Shown here: in pieces, positions 34,553 to 43,595 of the stretch | Layout of the letters: each line of letters opens with the position of its first letter | How positions within the stretch are numbered: the stretch's first letter is position 1 | Assembly (NCBI RefSeq): GCF_900143205.1 | Contig: NZ_FRDH01000006.1 | Coordinates: 1-64,000 of the forward strand | DNA from: Butyrivibrio hungatei DSM 14810 | GTDB taxonomy: Bacteria > Bacillota > Clostridia > Lachnospirales > Lachnospiraceae | Direction: 5' to 3' | DNA length: 64,000 bases | Program-made: the position numbers and the translations under genes | Notes under the pieces: generated by a model | What the model was told of the DNA's origin: nothing | Seen by the model: the letters and a program-made list of their open reading frames with translations, nothing else | The model's database searches: none

Positions 34553-34648
34553 TAAATATGGCCAAAATCCCTCCATATACTTTATCTATTTATTCACTTG
34601 TAAATATGGTCAAAGTCCCTCCGTATACTTTATCTATTTATTCACTTG
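34553..34648. repeat. Two tandem 48-bp repeats
   Basis: 34553-34600 and 34601-34648 differ at three or four positions only. They lie between the SGNH lipoprotein start and the rubredoxin terminator and hold no gene. They may duplicate a promoter or operator of the minus-strand lipoprotein gene. Confidence 0.6.
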
Positions 34649-34664
34649 AAAAATGAAAAGTCAC

Positions 34665-34728
34665 TACCATTGATTTATTTTTTCCACAAATACTGGGAAA
34701 ATATCATTGGCAGTGACTATATGCTTTT
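34665..34728 (-). terminator. Long hairpin downstream of rubredoxin
   Basis: AGTCACTGCCAATGAT pairs with ATCAATGGTAGTGACT (14 of 16 positions, one more as G-U) across a loop of about 30 bases. A short T-rich stretch follows on the minus strand. Probably the terminator of the rubredoxin gene. Confidence 0.6.
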
Positions 34729-34755
34729 TTATTAAGTTGTTTTTTAGCTGTTATC

Positions 34756-34914
34756 TTACGCCTGAGCTGAGAACTCTTCCTTGCCTACTCCGCAAAGTGG
34801 ACAAGTAAAATCTGCTGGAAGATCGTCCCACTTAGTTCCAGGGTTTATTCCGTTATCTGGATCACCTTCTGCTTCATCGTAGATATAGCCACATGTGTTA
34901 CATACGTACTTCAT
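34756..34914 (-). CDS. Rubredoxin
   Basis: 52 residues. [20 protein letters not shown] and [14 protein letters not shown] give the two CxxC iron-binding pairs and the classic rubredoxin length. A one-electron carrier in the cytosol of anaerobes, used with peroxide- and oxygen-detoxifying enzymes. The start is supported by AGGAGG about 9 bases upstream. A -10 (TATAAT at 34992-34987 on the minus strand) overlaps an inverted pair ATATCA...TGATAT. Confidence 0.95.
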   Translation of the reverse strand: MKYVCNTCGYIYDEAEGDPDNGINPGTKWDDLPADFTCPLCGVGKEEFSAQA

Positions 34915-35072
34915 AAGCCTTGTCCTCCTATCTTGTTAAGTGACTGTAGTTTGTTGCAAATTAACAATCGAATATTTCTTATCGCTATTATATCATATTG
35001 TTGTGATATCTATCTTGCTATTTGCTTTTTTGTGCTATCTCCATATGATTATGGTTTCATTTAATTCAGCAC

Positions 35073-35420
35073 TTAGCCTACTTTACGAGTGTGATTCGTT
35101 TTAGGCTAAAACTTCTCGGCTTGCAATAGAGCTTACTTTTCTCTTCTTTAGCTCATTTTACTTGCATTGAATATTTTAGGCTAAAAATTATTCTTTCTTA
35201 AACAAGCTAGCTTATTTTGTCTTTAGCCTATTCTTAATAAAGACTAAAAAATAGGCTAATCTTCCGCAATAGTACTTCTGAAACCGCAAAAAATTCTTTA
35301 GCCAAATCAACTTAAACAAACGTTAATAGGCTAAGTTAGAAGCCAACTCCCTAGATTCCCCCTTAAAACAAGTAAAAAAAATTAGCCTAAAACAAACAAA
35401 TATATGCTTTAGGCTAAAAT
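35073..35420. repeat. Cluster of about nine TTTAGCCTA/TAGGCTAAA motifs
   Basis: Full or near-full copies of the near-palindrome TTTTAG(G/C)CTAAAA lie at about 35073, 35098, 35174, 35221, 35250, 35324, 35381 and 35407, with a partial one at 35296. Both orientations occur. The pair at 35222/35258 forms a 10-bp inverted repeat. Spacing is irregular. Such a cluster suggests multiple binding sites for one protein. Confidence 0.7.
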
Positions 35421-35426
35421 AACAAT

Positions 35427-35500
35427 TCTCAATCCATTTCAACATCGCAAGCTTTTCATCAAATCTCAATCCATTTCAACATCGTAAGCTTCTTATCAAA
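35427..35500. repeat. Two tandem 37-bp repeats
   Basis: 35427-35463 and 35464-35500 differ at three positions near the 3' part. They lie just after the CapF-like stop. Two copies with no spacer between them do not make a CRISPR array. Confidence 0.65.
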
Positions 35501-35507
35501 TCTCCCT

Positions 35508-36803
35508 TTACTCCACAATCTCTCTATAGGTTTCAGGCTTCTTCTCATCAAAGATCTCATTAGCCCACATAACTGTCACAAGATCCTCTGTATCTGACAG
35601 GTTGATGATGTTGTGGGTGTATCCAGGAAGCATCTGAACTGCCTGGATCTTGTCTCCGGAAACCTCGAAGTTCACAACAGGATACTCCTTGCCAGTCTCG
35701 GGATCTATGCCAAGCTTTCTCTCCTGAATAAGTGCCTTACCGGACACAACGATGAAGATTTCCCACTTTGAATTGTGCCAGTGCTGGCCTTTGGTCACAC
35801 CTGGCTTGGATATGTTGATGCTCACCTGTCCACAGCTAAGGGACTTGATGAGCTCTGTGAAATGTCCACGCTCATCAACTGCCATTGGGATGTCGTAGAT
35901 CATCTTTTCAGCTGGCAGATATGATAAATATGTAGAATAGAGCTTTTTAGCAAAAGAGCCTTCTGGGATATCCGGAATTACTAGGCTACGAGGCATATCC
36001 TTGAACTTGTTAAGAAGCTCTACGATTTCTCCAAGTGTTACCTTGTGAGAAACAGGAACGTAGCAGTATTCCCTAGAATCGCCAACAGCAACTGTCTTAC
36101 GAGCACTTGCCCCATTGCCTGCATCTGCGCTTCCATTAGCTTCCATCAGGGCTCTGACTTCTGCCTCATTAAGTCTTTCTTTTCTCTTGTGCTCTTTGCC
36201 CTCAAGAGCATCCAACATCTCATTTACAAGATCATCAATGTAAACAAGCTCAAGCTCGGTCTTAGGATCATTTACCTGAATAGGCTGGTCTGTTGCGATG
36301 TTGTTGCAGAACGTAGCAACAGCTGAGTTATAATTTGGTCTGCACCACTTTCCAAAGAGGTTAGGGAAGCGGTAAACAAGCACCTTTGCGCCTGTTTCTT
36401 TTGAATAATCAAAGAAAAGTTCCTCTCCTGCAAGCTTGGACTTACCATACTCTGAGCCCTCAAACCTGCCTTCAAGAGAAGCCTGAATCGATGATGAGAG
36501 CATGATTGGTGCGGTATTCTTGTACTCTTTTAACAAATCAAGGAGTTTGCTTGCAAAGCCAAAATTACTCTCCATGAACTCCCTGGTATCCTTGGGGCGA
36601 TTAACACCGGCAAGGTTAAATACAAAGTCCGCCTCCTGGCAATAGTCCTTCAAAAGGAGCGGATCTGTATCGACATCATATTCAAAAATTCCCTCAATAT
36701 GGAGCTCTGGTCTTGTTCTATCCTTGCCATCTCTAATGTTCTTGAGATTCTCCACAAGGTTCTTGCCAACAAAACCCTTGGCTCCTGTAACTAAAATCTT
36801 CAT
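35508..36803 (-). CDS. CapF/FnlB-type UDP-sugar reductase with C-terminal cupin (UDP-L-FucNAc pathway)
   Basis: 431 residues. The N-terminal SDR domain starts KILVTGAKGFVGKNL (NADPH loop) and contains SEYGKSKLAGE (Tyr-Lys pair). The C-terminal cupin carries the zinc-type GQHWHNSKWEIFIVVSG. This two-domain plan is that of CapF/WbjC, which reduces and epimerises the CapE product to UDP-N-acetyl-L-talosamine. About 35 Ala/Glu-rich residues near 215-245 look like an extra linker. It is the last gene of the operon that also has CapE- and CapG-type genes. Confidence 0.88.
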   Translation of the reverse strand: MKILVTGAKGFVGKNLVENLKNIRDGKDRTRPELHIEGIFEYDVDTDPLLLKDYCQEADFVFNLAGVNRPKDTREFMESNFGFASKLLDLLKEYKNTAPIMLSSSIQASLEGRFEGSEYGKSKLAGEELFFDYSKETGAKVLVYRFPNLFGKWCRPNYNSAVATFCNNIATDQPIQVNDPKTELELVYIDDLVNEMLDALEGKEHKRKERLNEAEVRALMEANGSADAGNGASARKTVAVGDSREYCYVPVSHKVTLGEIVELLNKFKDMPRSLVIPDIPEGSFAKKLYSTYLSYLPAEKMIYDIPMAVDERGHFTELIKSLSCGQVSINISKPGVTKGQHWHNSKWEIFIVVSGKALIQERKLGIDPETGKEYPVVNFEVSGDKIQAVQMLPGYTHNIINLSDTEDLVTVMWANEIFDEKKPETYREIVE

Positions 36804-36882
36804 TCCTGTAACACCCTTATTTTTTCTATATGTTTTTATCTGTGCAAGCTTATAGTCTTCAGCTTAACTTATCCCTGCCTGC

Positions 36883-38139
36883 TTACTTTTTTCTGCGCTT
36901 TTTACGCCTTTTTGCATAATTCTTGATCAGCAATTTAAGACTATTCTCAAGGTCATCAAAATGCTGATATTCCATGAAGTTCTTCATGAAATACTCTCTG
37001 GCATTCATGCCGCTTTCGGCATATTTCTCCCGATGCTCTACAAAGTCTAAAAGATAATCACCAAGTTCCTTGCTATTTCCAGCATCTGCGCATCTTCCGC
37101 AGCAGGCCGACCTGATGATCTTTTTAGCAGCACCGTTAGCCGCAGCAAAAATAGGCTTTCCTGTCGCCATATAGGTCTGAAGCTTGCCTGGAAGCGTATC
37201 TCCAATGTGGTTACTGCCATCAAGGGTCAGCACGCAGGCATCCGCCATCCTGTAGAACTCTTTTGCTTCATTAAATGGTTTTGGACCATAGAAAAGAACT
37301 ATATCATCCAGCCCAAGGTCACGGGTAAGCTTCTTGATATTCTCAAGATTTGTTCCGCCGCCGACCATATGTAGCTTAACATCTGTTCTGTCTTTGAACA
37401 CTGTCATGGCGTGGATCAATGTCTCAAGATTCTGTGCATTTCCTATATTTCCGATAAAGACAAAGTCGCAGGCATTCCCAGTTTCGATATCCTTCCTGGG
37501 ATCAATATCCAGAAGCTTGATATCGCCGTACTGAGGCAGATAGCTCATCTTTTGCCTGGAGATTCCATTAACCTTCTCCATATATTCAAAGAATGGCTCC
37601 GAAGAAACCGCGATGTGATCGCATTCTTTGTAGATCCTCTTGGTCCAGCTATGGATCATCCTGTAAGGGAGCGTGCCCTCGTTAATGTGCATAGCCTTCA
37701 CGCACTCTGGCCAAATGTCCATGCAATACAGGAAAAGAGGCTTGTCGTATCTCTTTTTCAGATGAATTGCCGGAACAGCCATGGTAACTGGCGACACTTC
37801 CCAGACATAGATAACGTCAAAGTCGCCCCAGTTCTGAAGTCTTGCCCGCAGTGAGCCAAAGAACACGAAAGACAGATAACTAAGGCTCCTCCAGATTGGT
37901 CCGTGGTGCCTTGCTATGGTCTGAACGCGATAGACATCAGCCCCTTTATAGTTCTGATGTCTATTTCTAAAATGTCTATATTCTTTTGGAATTTTGGTCG
38001 TTGTATAATCTGGAAGTCCGGTCAGTACCGTGACTTTGTGACCTCTTTTGACCAGTTTCTCCACAATATCATTGATTGCGTAGATATCAGGCCAAAAGCA
38101 CTCAGTGACTACCAGGATCTTCAATCCTTCACTAGACAT
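36883..38139 (-). CDS. WbuB-like glycosyltransferase family 4 protein
   Basis: 418 residues. Opening LKILVVTECFWPDIYAINDI and VLTGLPDYTT are characteristic of WbuB/WbvB-type transferases, several of which add N-acetyl-L-fucosamine. The donor domain shows FVFIGNIGNAQNLETLI and LPGKLQTYMATGKPIFAA. Its position between CapF- and CapE-type genes supports L-FucNAc as donor sugar. It ends in a very basic tail (AKRRKKRRKK), probably for membrane contact. Confidence 0.85.
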   Translation of the reverse strand: MSSEGLKILVVTECFWPDIYAINDIVEKLVKRGHKVTVLTGLPDYTTTKIPKEYRHFRNRHQNYKGADVYRVQTIARHHGPIWRSLSYLSFVFFGSLRARLQNWGDFDVIYVWEVSPVTMAVPAIHLKKRYDKPLFLYCMDIWPECVKAMHINEGTLPYRMIHSWTKRIYKECDHIAVSSEPFFEYMEKVNGISRQKMSYLPQYGDIKLLDIDPRKDIETGNACDFVFIGNIGNAQNLETLIHAMTVFKDRTDVKLHMVGGGTNLENIKKLTRDLGLDDIVLFYGPKPFNEAKEFYRMADACVLTLDGSNHIGDTLPGKLQTYMATGKPIFAAANGAAKKIIRSACCGRCADAGNSKELGDYLLDFVEHREKYAESGMNAREYFMKNFMEYQHFDDLENSLKLLIKNYAKRRKKRRKK

Positions 38140-38199
38140 GCAAACTCCTAACTCTTGGAATTCTCACTAAGCTCATAAACATCGCTACTTGCCCGTGAA

Positions 38200-39240
38200 T
38201 TACTTTCCTATTATTTCCAGTTCATCCTGAACATACTTGGTTGTAAGGAGTTTCTTAACAGTGCCTTCAACATCGAGTCTGTCTGTGTTGTGGCTTGTGT
38301 AAGCCTCGTCAGCAGCTGTGTGCACTTCGCCGTCAACGTAGAACTTATCGTAGTTAAGGTCTCTTGCGTCGGCAACGACTCTGTAATAGTCGCCCATATC
38401 CTCTGCGCGGAGTCTCTCTTCTTTTGTCAAAAGAGTCTCATACAGCTTCTCACCGTGTCTAGAACCGATGATCTTGGTCTCTGTCTCGCCAAAGAGCTGC
38501 TGAACAGCCTTAGCAAGGTCGCCAATAGTTGACGCATCTGCCTTCTGGATGAAAAGATCTCCAGGATTGCCGTGTGTAAAGGCAAACATAACAAGATCAA
38601 CAGCCTCATCAAGGTTCATCATGAATCTTGTCATGTTAGGGTCTGTGATTGTGATAGGATGGCCGTTCTTGATCTGCTCAATGAAAAGAGGAATTACAGA
38701 ACCTCTAGAGCACATAACATTGCCGTATCTTGTGCAGTTGAGGATAGTTCCCCTCTCTGCAGCCATTCTGGCGTTAGCATATACTACGTGCTCCATCATA
38801 GCCTTTGAAATTCCCATAGAATTGATAGGATAAGCTGCCTTATCTGTTGAAAGGCAGATAACATGCTTAACTTTGTTCTCAACTGCGGCATGGATCAGGT
38901 TATCTGTACCAATGATGTTAGTTCTAACAGCTTCCATTGGGAAGAATTCGCAACTAGGAACTTCCTTAAGTGCTGCAGCGTGGAAGATATAGTCAACACC
39001 TGGCATGCAGTCGCGAAGACTCTGAATATCACGCACATCACCGATGAAGAACTTAACCTTGCTGTAGTACTCAGGGTAAAATGCCTGAAGCTCATGTCTC
39101 ATGTCGTCCTGCTTCTTTTCATCACGTGAAAAGATCCTGATCTCGCCGATATCACTTGCAAGGAAGTGGTCCAGAACGCAGTGACCAAAGCTTCCTGTTC
39201 CTCCTGTTATAAGTAGTGTTTTGTCCTTAAATTCACTCAT
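38200..39240 (-). CDS. CapE/FnlA-type UDP-GlcNAc 4,6-dehydratase/5-epimerase
   Basis: 346 residues. LLITGGTGSFGHCVLDHF is the NADP-binding loop, FHAAALKEVPSCEFFPMEA matches the CapE/FlaA1 family, and CLSTDKAAYPINSMGISKAMME holds the catalytic SxDKA...K pattern. CapE-type enzymes turn UDP-GlcNAc into the 4-keto-6-deoxy-L-arabino intermediate, the first step to UDP-L-FucNAc. Length fits the family. The CapF- and CapG-type enzymes for the next steps are in the same operon. Confidence 0.9.
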   Translation of the reverse strand: MSEFKDKTLLITGGTGSFGHCVLDHFLASDIGEIRIFSRDEKKQDDMRHELQAFYPEYYSKVKFFIGDVRDIQSLRDCMPGVDYIFHAAALKEVPSCEFFPMEAVRTNIIGTDNLIHAAVENKVKHVICLSTDKAAYPINSMGISKAMMEHVVYANARMAAERGTILNCTRYGNVMCSRGSVIPLFIEQIKNGHPITITDPNMTRFMMNLDEAVDLVMFAFTHGNPGDLFIQKADASTIGDLAKAVQQLFGETETKIIGSRHGEKLYETLLTKEERLRAEDMGDYYRVVADARDLNYDKFYVDGEVHTAADEAYTSHNTDRLDVEGTVKKLLTTKYVQDELEIIGK

Positions 39241-39332
39241 TTTTATTTCCTCTGTTCTAATATAATGCGCTTTATTTCGTCATGTATTTTATGCGCTACT
39301 TAGGTCTATTTACCAATGCATCTCTTCATATG

Positions 39333-40730
39333 TCACTTAGAATCATGCATCTCTTCCTGCCTCTTCTCGGAGAACCCTTCAGTGCTCTCTTTCTGGGCCA
39401 GGATCTTCACTGTCTCGAACAGGATCTGGAGATCTAGGAGCAGTGAGTAATTTGTAATGTAAAAGAGATCCATCTTCAATTTATTTAATGGGCTTGTGTT
39501 GTACTTTCCAAAAACCTGCGCAGGTCCTGTAAGACCGCCTTTTACTTTAAGTCTGTACACAAACTCCGGAATTTCTTCGGTGTATTTTTTGACATGTTCG
39601 ATTCGCTCAGGTCTAGGACCAACAATGGACATATCGCCCTTTAAGATGTTTATGAGCTGTGGAAGTTCATCAATTCTCGTAGGTCTGATCACATGGCCTA
39701 CCTTGGTGATCCTATCGTCTGCTTCGCCAGCTGGATGAGGCTTTCCGTCTTTTTCTGCATCCACGATCATGGATCTAAACTTCAGGATATCAAACTCAGC
39801 TCCGCCGATTGTAGTTCTTTTCTGCTTGAAAAAGACAGGTCCGTGGTCCTCAAGCTTGATGGCAATAGCCACAACAAGGAGTATTGGACTTGTTAATACC
39901 AGGCCAATCAAAGAAAAAACTATGTCACAGATTCTTTTAACAATTATCTGAGACGCTGTCAGCCCTGAGTTTCTGCACAGATAAAGAGGTGTGTCAAAAA
40001 GATTTATGTCCTCGGAATTCTTACCGATTATATCAGAAATCTTCGGTGTGAAGTAGACTCTTTTACCTCTGTAAAAACATTCCTTCAGGATGTCATTTTT
40101 CTTTTCAGAAGGAATATCGTTGATGAGCACAGCTTCGTAGTCATCGAGCTTGTCAAAGATCTTGTCGAGGCCTTCGTGAATGCTGATAACATCTGCGATG
40201 TGGTACTTGTCAGGTCTTGCGTTCATGAAGTGAAGCTTCTCATCGTCGGCTTCATCGTAGATCTCAAGCACCTGCTGAGGCTTGAACATTGATCTATACA
40301 GGTCTACAAGTGGCAGTATCAAAAGACATATGACAACGCTCTGAACCAGTGCCAGCAGCACATATCTCCACAAGAAGTTTGGGAAGAATCTGAACTGTCC
40401 GGTGATAGCACAGGAGATGAAGGTCTCGATTCCGTCAACGCAGAAAATAGCCATAACCTGCGATGCCAGGAGATTTGCTTTTCTGTCAACGCCGATTCTA
40501 AAGGCTTTGAGGGCATTTCCAATGATGTAATACAGCACAAAGTAGATGCCTGCTGCCATCAAAAGGTTACCTGTTCCAAGGAGGTTACCTGTCTGGTTGT
40601 TGTCCTCAACGAACTCGTGCCAAACCCAGAAGAACATAGCTGTCGCGATCAGCACCAGTGCCATTTTGCAGAGCCATCTATATACATATCTGTTTTGTAT
40701 TTTGACATGCTCCATCAATACTTTCTCCAA
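39333..40730 (-). CDS. Polyprenyl glycosylphosphotransferase (initiating sugar transferase)
   Basis: 465 residues. Five N-terminal membrane helices and a CoA-binding-like middle domain are followed by the bacterial sugar transferase domain: KRICDIVFSLIGLVLTSPI, then GPVFFKQKRTTIGG, FDILKFRSM and DELPQLINILKGDMSIVGPRP. These enzymes move a sugar-1-phosphate onto undecaprenyl phosphate to start repeat-unit assembly. The start overlaps the CapG-type gene by 16 bp. Confidence 0.92.
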   Translation of the reverse strand: MEKVLMEHVKIQNRYVYRWLCKMALVLIATAMFFWVWHEFVEDNNQTGNLLGTGNLLMAAGIYFVLYYIIGNALKAFRIGVDRKANLLASQVMAIFCVDGIETFISCAITGQFRFFPNFLWRYVLLALVQSVVICLLILPLVDLYRSMFKPQQVLEIYDEADDEKLHFMNARPDKYHIADVISIHEGLDKIFDKLDDYEAVLINDIPSEKKNDILKECFYRGKRVYFTPKISDIIGKNSEDINLFDTPLYLCRNSGLTASQIIVKRICDIVFSLIGLVLTSPILLVVAIAIKLEDHGPVFFKQKRTTIGGAEFDILKFRSMIVDAEKDGKPHPAGEADDRITKVGHVIRPTRIDELPQLINILKGDMSIVGPRPERIEHVKKYTEEIPEFVYRLKVKGGLTGPAQVFGKYNTSPLNKLKMDLFYITNYSLLLDLQILFETVKILAQKESTEGFSEKRQEEMHDSK

Positions 40731-41884
40731 ACCATTTTATCTACAACTCCAGTAAAACTCTGGATTATCTTGACAACCTTATCTGAAACATTTGTGTCAA
40801 CGTAGTCAGGAACTGGGATTCCGAGATCTGCATTTTTGTTCATCTCAACTGCAGTATCTACGGCCTGTAATAGGCTCTCCTCAGTGATTCCAGCAAGGAT
40901 AAAGTTGCCCTTATCCATGGCTTCAGGCCTCTCTGTGCTGGTTCTGATGCACACTGCAGGGAATGGATTGCCCTTGCTGAGGAAGAAGCTACTCTCCTCT
41001 GGAAGTGTTCCTGAATCTGAAACTACCGCAAATGCGTTCATCTGCAGGCAGTTGTAATCATGAAATCCAAGTGGCTCATGCTGAATAACTCTTTTATCAA
41101 GCTTGAAACCTGACTCTTCAATTCTCTTTTTGCTACGTGGGTGACATGAATATAGGATCGGCATGTCATACTTTTCAGCCATTTTGTTAATAGCTGTGAA
41201 AAGAGATGTGAAGTTCTTTTCAGTATCGATATTCTCCTCTCTGTGAGCAGAAAGAAGAATGTATTTGTGAGGCTCGATGCCGAGCTTTTTGTGAACATCG
41301 CTTGCTTTGATCTTGTCGTAATTGGCATCCAAAACTTCTGCCATTGGTGAACCTGTTACGAAAGTTCTTTCCTTTGGAAGTCCGCAATCTGCAAGATATC
41401 TTCTGGCATGCTCTGAATATGCCATGTTTACATCAGAAATAATATCTACGATCCTGCGGTTGGTCTCCTCAGGAAGGCACTCGTCTTTGCATCTGTTACC
41501 TGCTTCCATGTGGAAAATAGGAATATGAAGGCGCTTAGCACCTATTACTGAAAGGCAGCTGTTGGTATCGCCGAGAACCAGCACTGCGTCTGGTTTAATT
41601 GTTGCCATGAGCTTGTAACTCTTGTCGATGATGTTGCCCATGGTCTCTCCAAGGTCTGCTCCAACAGCATCCATGTATACTTCCGGCTCATCAAGTTCAA
41701 GATCCTTGAAAAATACGCCATTTAAGTTGTAATCATAGTTCTGACCTGTATGTGCCAGTACTACATCAAAATATTTTCTGCACTTTTTGATAACTGCTGA
41801 AAGTCTTATTATCTCAGGACGTGTTCCTACTATAATAAGAAGCTTAAGTTTTCCGTTGTTTTTGAATCCCTTAAATTCAGGCAT
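40715..41884 (-). CDS. CapG/FnlC-type UDP-N-acetyl-sugar 2-epimerase
   Basis: 389 residues. LLIIVGTRPEIIRLSAVIKK, HTGQNYDYNL, VLGDTNSCLSVIGAKR and FHMEAGNRCKDECLPEETNR are hallmarks of the non-hydrolysing UDP-GlcNAc 2-epimerase family. The NRCKDECLPEE variant and its operon partners point to the CapG/WbjD/FnlC subgroup, which makes UDP-L-FucNAc in the last pathway step. Length fits. Alternative: generic WecB, less likely here. Confidence 0.88.
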   Translation of the reverse strand: MPEFKGFKNNGKLKLLIIVGTRPEIIRLSAVIKKCRKYFDVVLAHTGQNYDYNLNGVFFKDLELDEPEVYMDAVGADLGETMGNIIDKSYKLMATIKPDAVLVLGDTNSCLSVIGAKRLHIPIFHMEAGNRCKDECLPEETNRRIVDIISDVNMAYSEHARRYLADCGLPKERTFVTGSPMAEVLDANYDKIKASDVHKKLGIEPHKYILLSAHREENIDTEKNFTSLFTAINKMAEKYDMPILYSCHPRSKKRIEESGFKLDKRVIQHEPLGFHDYNCLQMNAFAVVSDSGTLPEESSFFLSKGNPFPAVCIRTSTERPEAMDKGNFILAGITEESLLQAVDTAVEMNKNADLGIPVPDYVDTNVSDKVVKIIQSFTGVVDKMVWRKY

Positions 41885-41896
41885 GGTGTACCTCGT

Positions 41897-43096
41897 TCAA
41901 TCTTTGTGATAATATGCTGCGATCTTTTTGACTGCTGCGATAGTATCTGCTACATCCTGATCATTCATCATTGGATAAAGAGGAATGCTCATGATTCCTT
42001 TGTAGATATCCTCCGCAACAGGGCAAAGTCCACGCTTGTAGCCCATCTTTTCATAGAATGGGAACCAGTATACAGGAACATAATGTACCTGAGGCTGGAT
42101 ATTCTCTGCGCTCATAGCCTGGAAGAACTCTGCTCTTGTGCAGCTAAGCTTGTCCAAGTTGAGTCTGATAATATAGAGATGTCTCGTTGTATCTGACTCT
42201 GGAATTTCTTCCTGCACGATGATCTCTGGCATATCCTTGAAGGCTTCATTATATGCATTGACAATTTCTTTTCTTCTCTTAGAGAACATGTCGAGCTTGT
42301 TGAGCTGGCTGATGAGAAGTGCTGCCTGGAAGTCAGTCATACGATAGTTGTATCCAAGCTCCTGCATCTCGTAGTACCAGATTCCTTCAGGGTTCTTTTC
42401 AACAAACTCTTCTGGATGACGTACGATTCCGTGCTGTGAAGCAAGTCTAAGTCGTCTATATAAATCTGGATCATTTGTTGTGATAGCACCGCCCTCACCT
42501 GCAGTTACAGTCTTAACTGGGTGGAAGCTAAAGCAAGTCATATCTCCAATTGAACCTTCTGGCTTGCCCTTATACTTGGTGCCGATAGCATGTGCTGCAT
42601 CAATGATGAGCTTGAGGTCGTGCTTGTCGCAGATCTCTCTGATTCTATCATGCTCTACAGCCTGACCTGTAAAATCTACTGCTACGATAGCCTTTGTCTT
42701 TGGTGTGATGTGTGCCTCGATGCTGGCTGGATCAATGTTATATGTCTTAGGATTAACGTCTGCAAATACTGGTGTTGCTCCTACGTATACAGCGCAGTTA
42801 GCAGATGCAGCAAATGTAAGAGGAGTTGTGATAACTTCATCTCCTTCTCCAAGTCCTGCAGCGATGCATGCACAGTGAAGCGCAGCTGTTCCGTTACATA
42901 CAGCTACTGCATATTTAGCCCCTGTTACTTCGCAAAGCTTTTTCTCAAGTGCCTCAACTGATGGACCACAAGTAATAAGGTCTCCCTTAAGCACTGAAGC
43001 TACTGCCTGAACATCATCATCACCGATCCACTGACGTCCATAATATATTTTCTCTTTTCTAACCGGAGTTCCACCGTGAATTGCAAGCTTCTCCAT
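41897..43096 (-). CDS. DegT/DnrJ/EryC1 aminotransferase (PseC-like)
   Basis: 399 residues. PLP-binding Lys195 lies in FSFHPVKTVTAGEGGAI, with IIDAAHAIG as the cofactor Asp motif and NYRMTDFQAALLISQL further on. It opens with HGGTPVRKEKIYYGRQWIGDDD, as in PseC-type aminotransferases that aminate UDP-4-keto-6-deoxy-HexNAc at C4. This would supply a second amino sugar beside L-FucNAc. It is the first gene of the operon. An extended -10 (TGGTATAAT, near 43139-43134) lies about 38 bases upstream. Exact substrate uncertain. Confidence 0.85.
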   Translation of the reverse strand: MEKLAIHGGTPVRKEKIYYGRQWIGDDDVQAVASVLKGDLITCGPSVEALEKKLCEVTGAKYAVAVCNGTAALHCACIAAGLGEGDEVITTPLTFAASANCAVYVGATPVFADVNPKTYNIDPASIEAHITPKTKAIVAVDFTGQAVEHDRIREICDKHDLKLIIDAAHAIGTKYKGKPEGSIGDMTCFSFHPVKTVTAGEGGAITTNDPDLYRRLRLASQHGIVRHPEEFVEKNPEGIWYYEMQELGYNYRMTDFQAALLISQLNKLDMFSKRRKEIVNAYNEAFKDMPEIIVQEEIPESDTTRHLYIIRLNLDKLSCTRAEFFQAMSAENIQPQVHYVPVYWFPFYEKMGYKRGLCPVAEDIYKGIMSIPLYPMMNDQDVADTIAAVKKIAAYYHKD

Positions 43097-43186
43097 ATTG
43101 TTTCCTTCTTTCTAAATATAAAAATTCTTTAGTATTATACCATAATTCTAATTGCGTGTATGTATATCCTTGAAGTGCGAACATAT

Positions 43187-43523
43187 TTACCTGCATCCGG
43201 TTATGTTCACTGATTTCAGGTAACGTTTTCTCTCGCCATACATCCTTTTTAACTTGTTTTATTACCTGCATTCCTCCAAATCCTTCTCGTGCAGGTAACA
43301 CTTTCTTTCGCCATAACCCTCTTTTAGCTTGTTTTATTACCTGCATTCCTCCAAATCTTTCTCGTGCAGGTAACACTTCCTCTCGCCATAACCCCCTTTT
43401 AGCTTGTTTTATTACCTGCATTCCTCCAAATCTTTCTCGTGCAGGTAACTCCTTCGCCAGCCATACCCCTCTTTTAGCTTGTTTTTTTACCTGCATCGCT
43501 TTAATTTGCCTTCTTGCAGGTAA
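43187..43523. repeat. Hairpin repeat array 1: five 75-bp tandem units
   Basis: TTACCTGCA starts at 43187, 43262, 43337, 43412 and 43487, an exact 75-base period. In each unit a 19-base centre separates it from TGCAGGTAA (the first unit keeps only CAGGTAA), giving a 37-bp inverted repeat plus a 38-bp linker with TTTTAGCTTGTTTTA. The array lies between the aminotransferase promoter and the sensor kinase stop. Its minus strand is open in one frame only because 75 is a multiple of three. Confidence 0.85.
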
Positions 43524-43595
43524 CACATCTCCGCCAGCCGCCACTAATGCAAATCCCCGCAAGCCATAGCCTCGCGGGGACACAATTTTTCATAT

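Larger units (their letters stand above)
34915..35507. other. Gene-free region with repeated TTTAGGCTAAA sites
   Basis: About 590 bp between rubredoxin and the end of the polysaccharide operon. No coding region seen on either strand. It contains the rubredoxin promoter, a cluster of palindromic sites (35073-35420) and a 37-bp direct repeat (35427-35500). Confidence 0.7.

Noticed and set aside
35427..35500. Mini-CRISPR
   Set aside because: Two copies joined head to tail without a spacer.
43059..43583. 174-codon open frame on the minus strand over array 1
   Set aside because: It consists of the 75-bp repeat translated, overlaps the aminotransferase start and has no ribosome binding site. Treated as a by-product of the repeat length.
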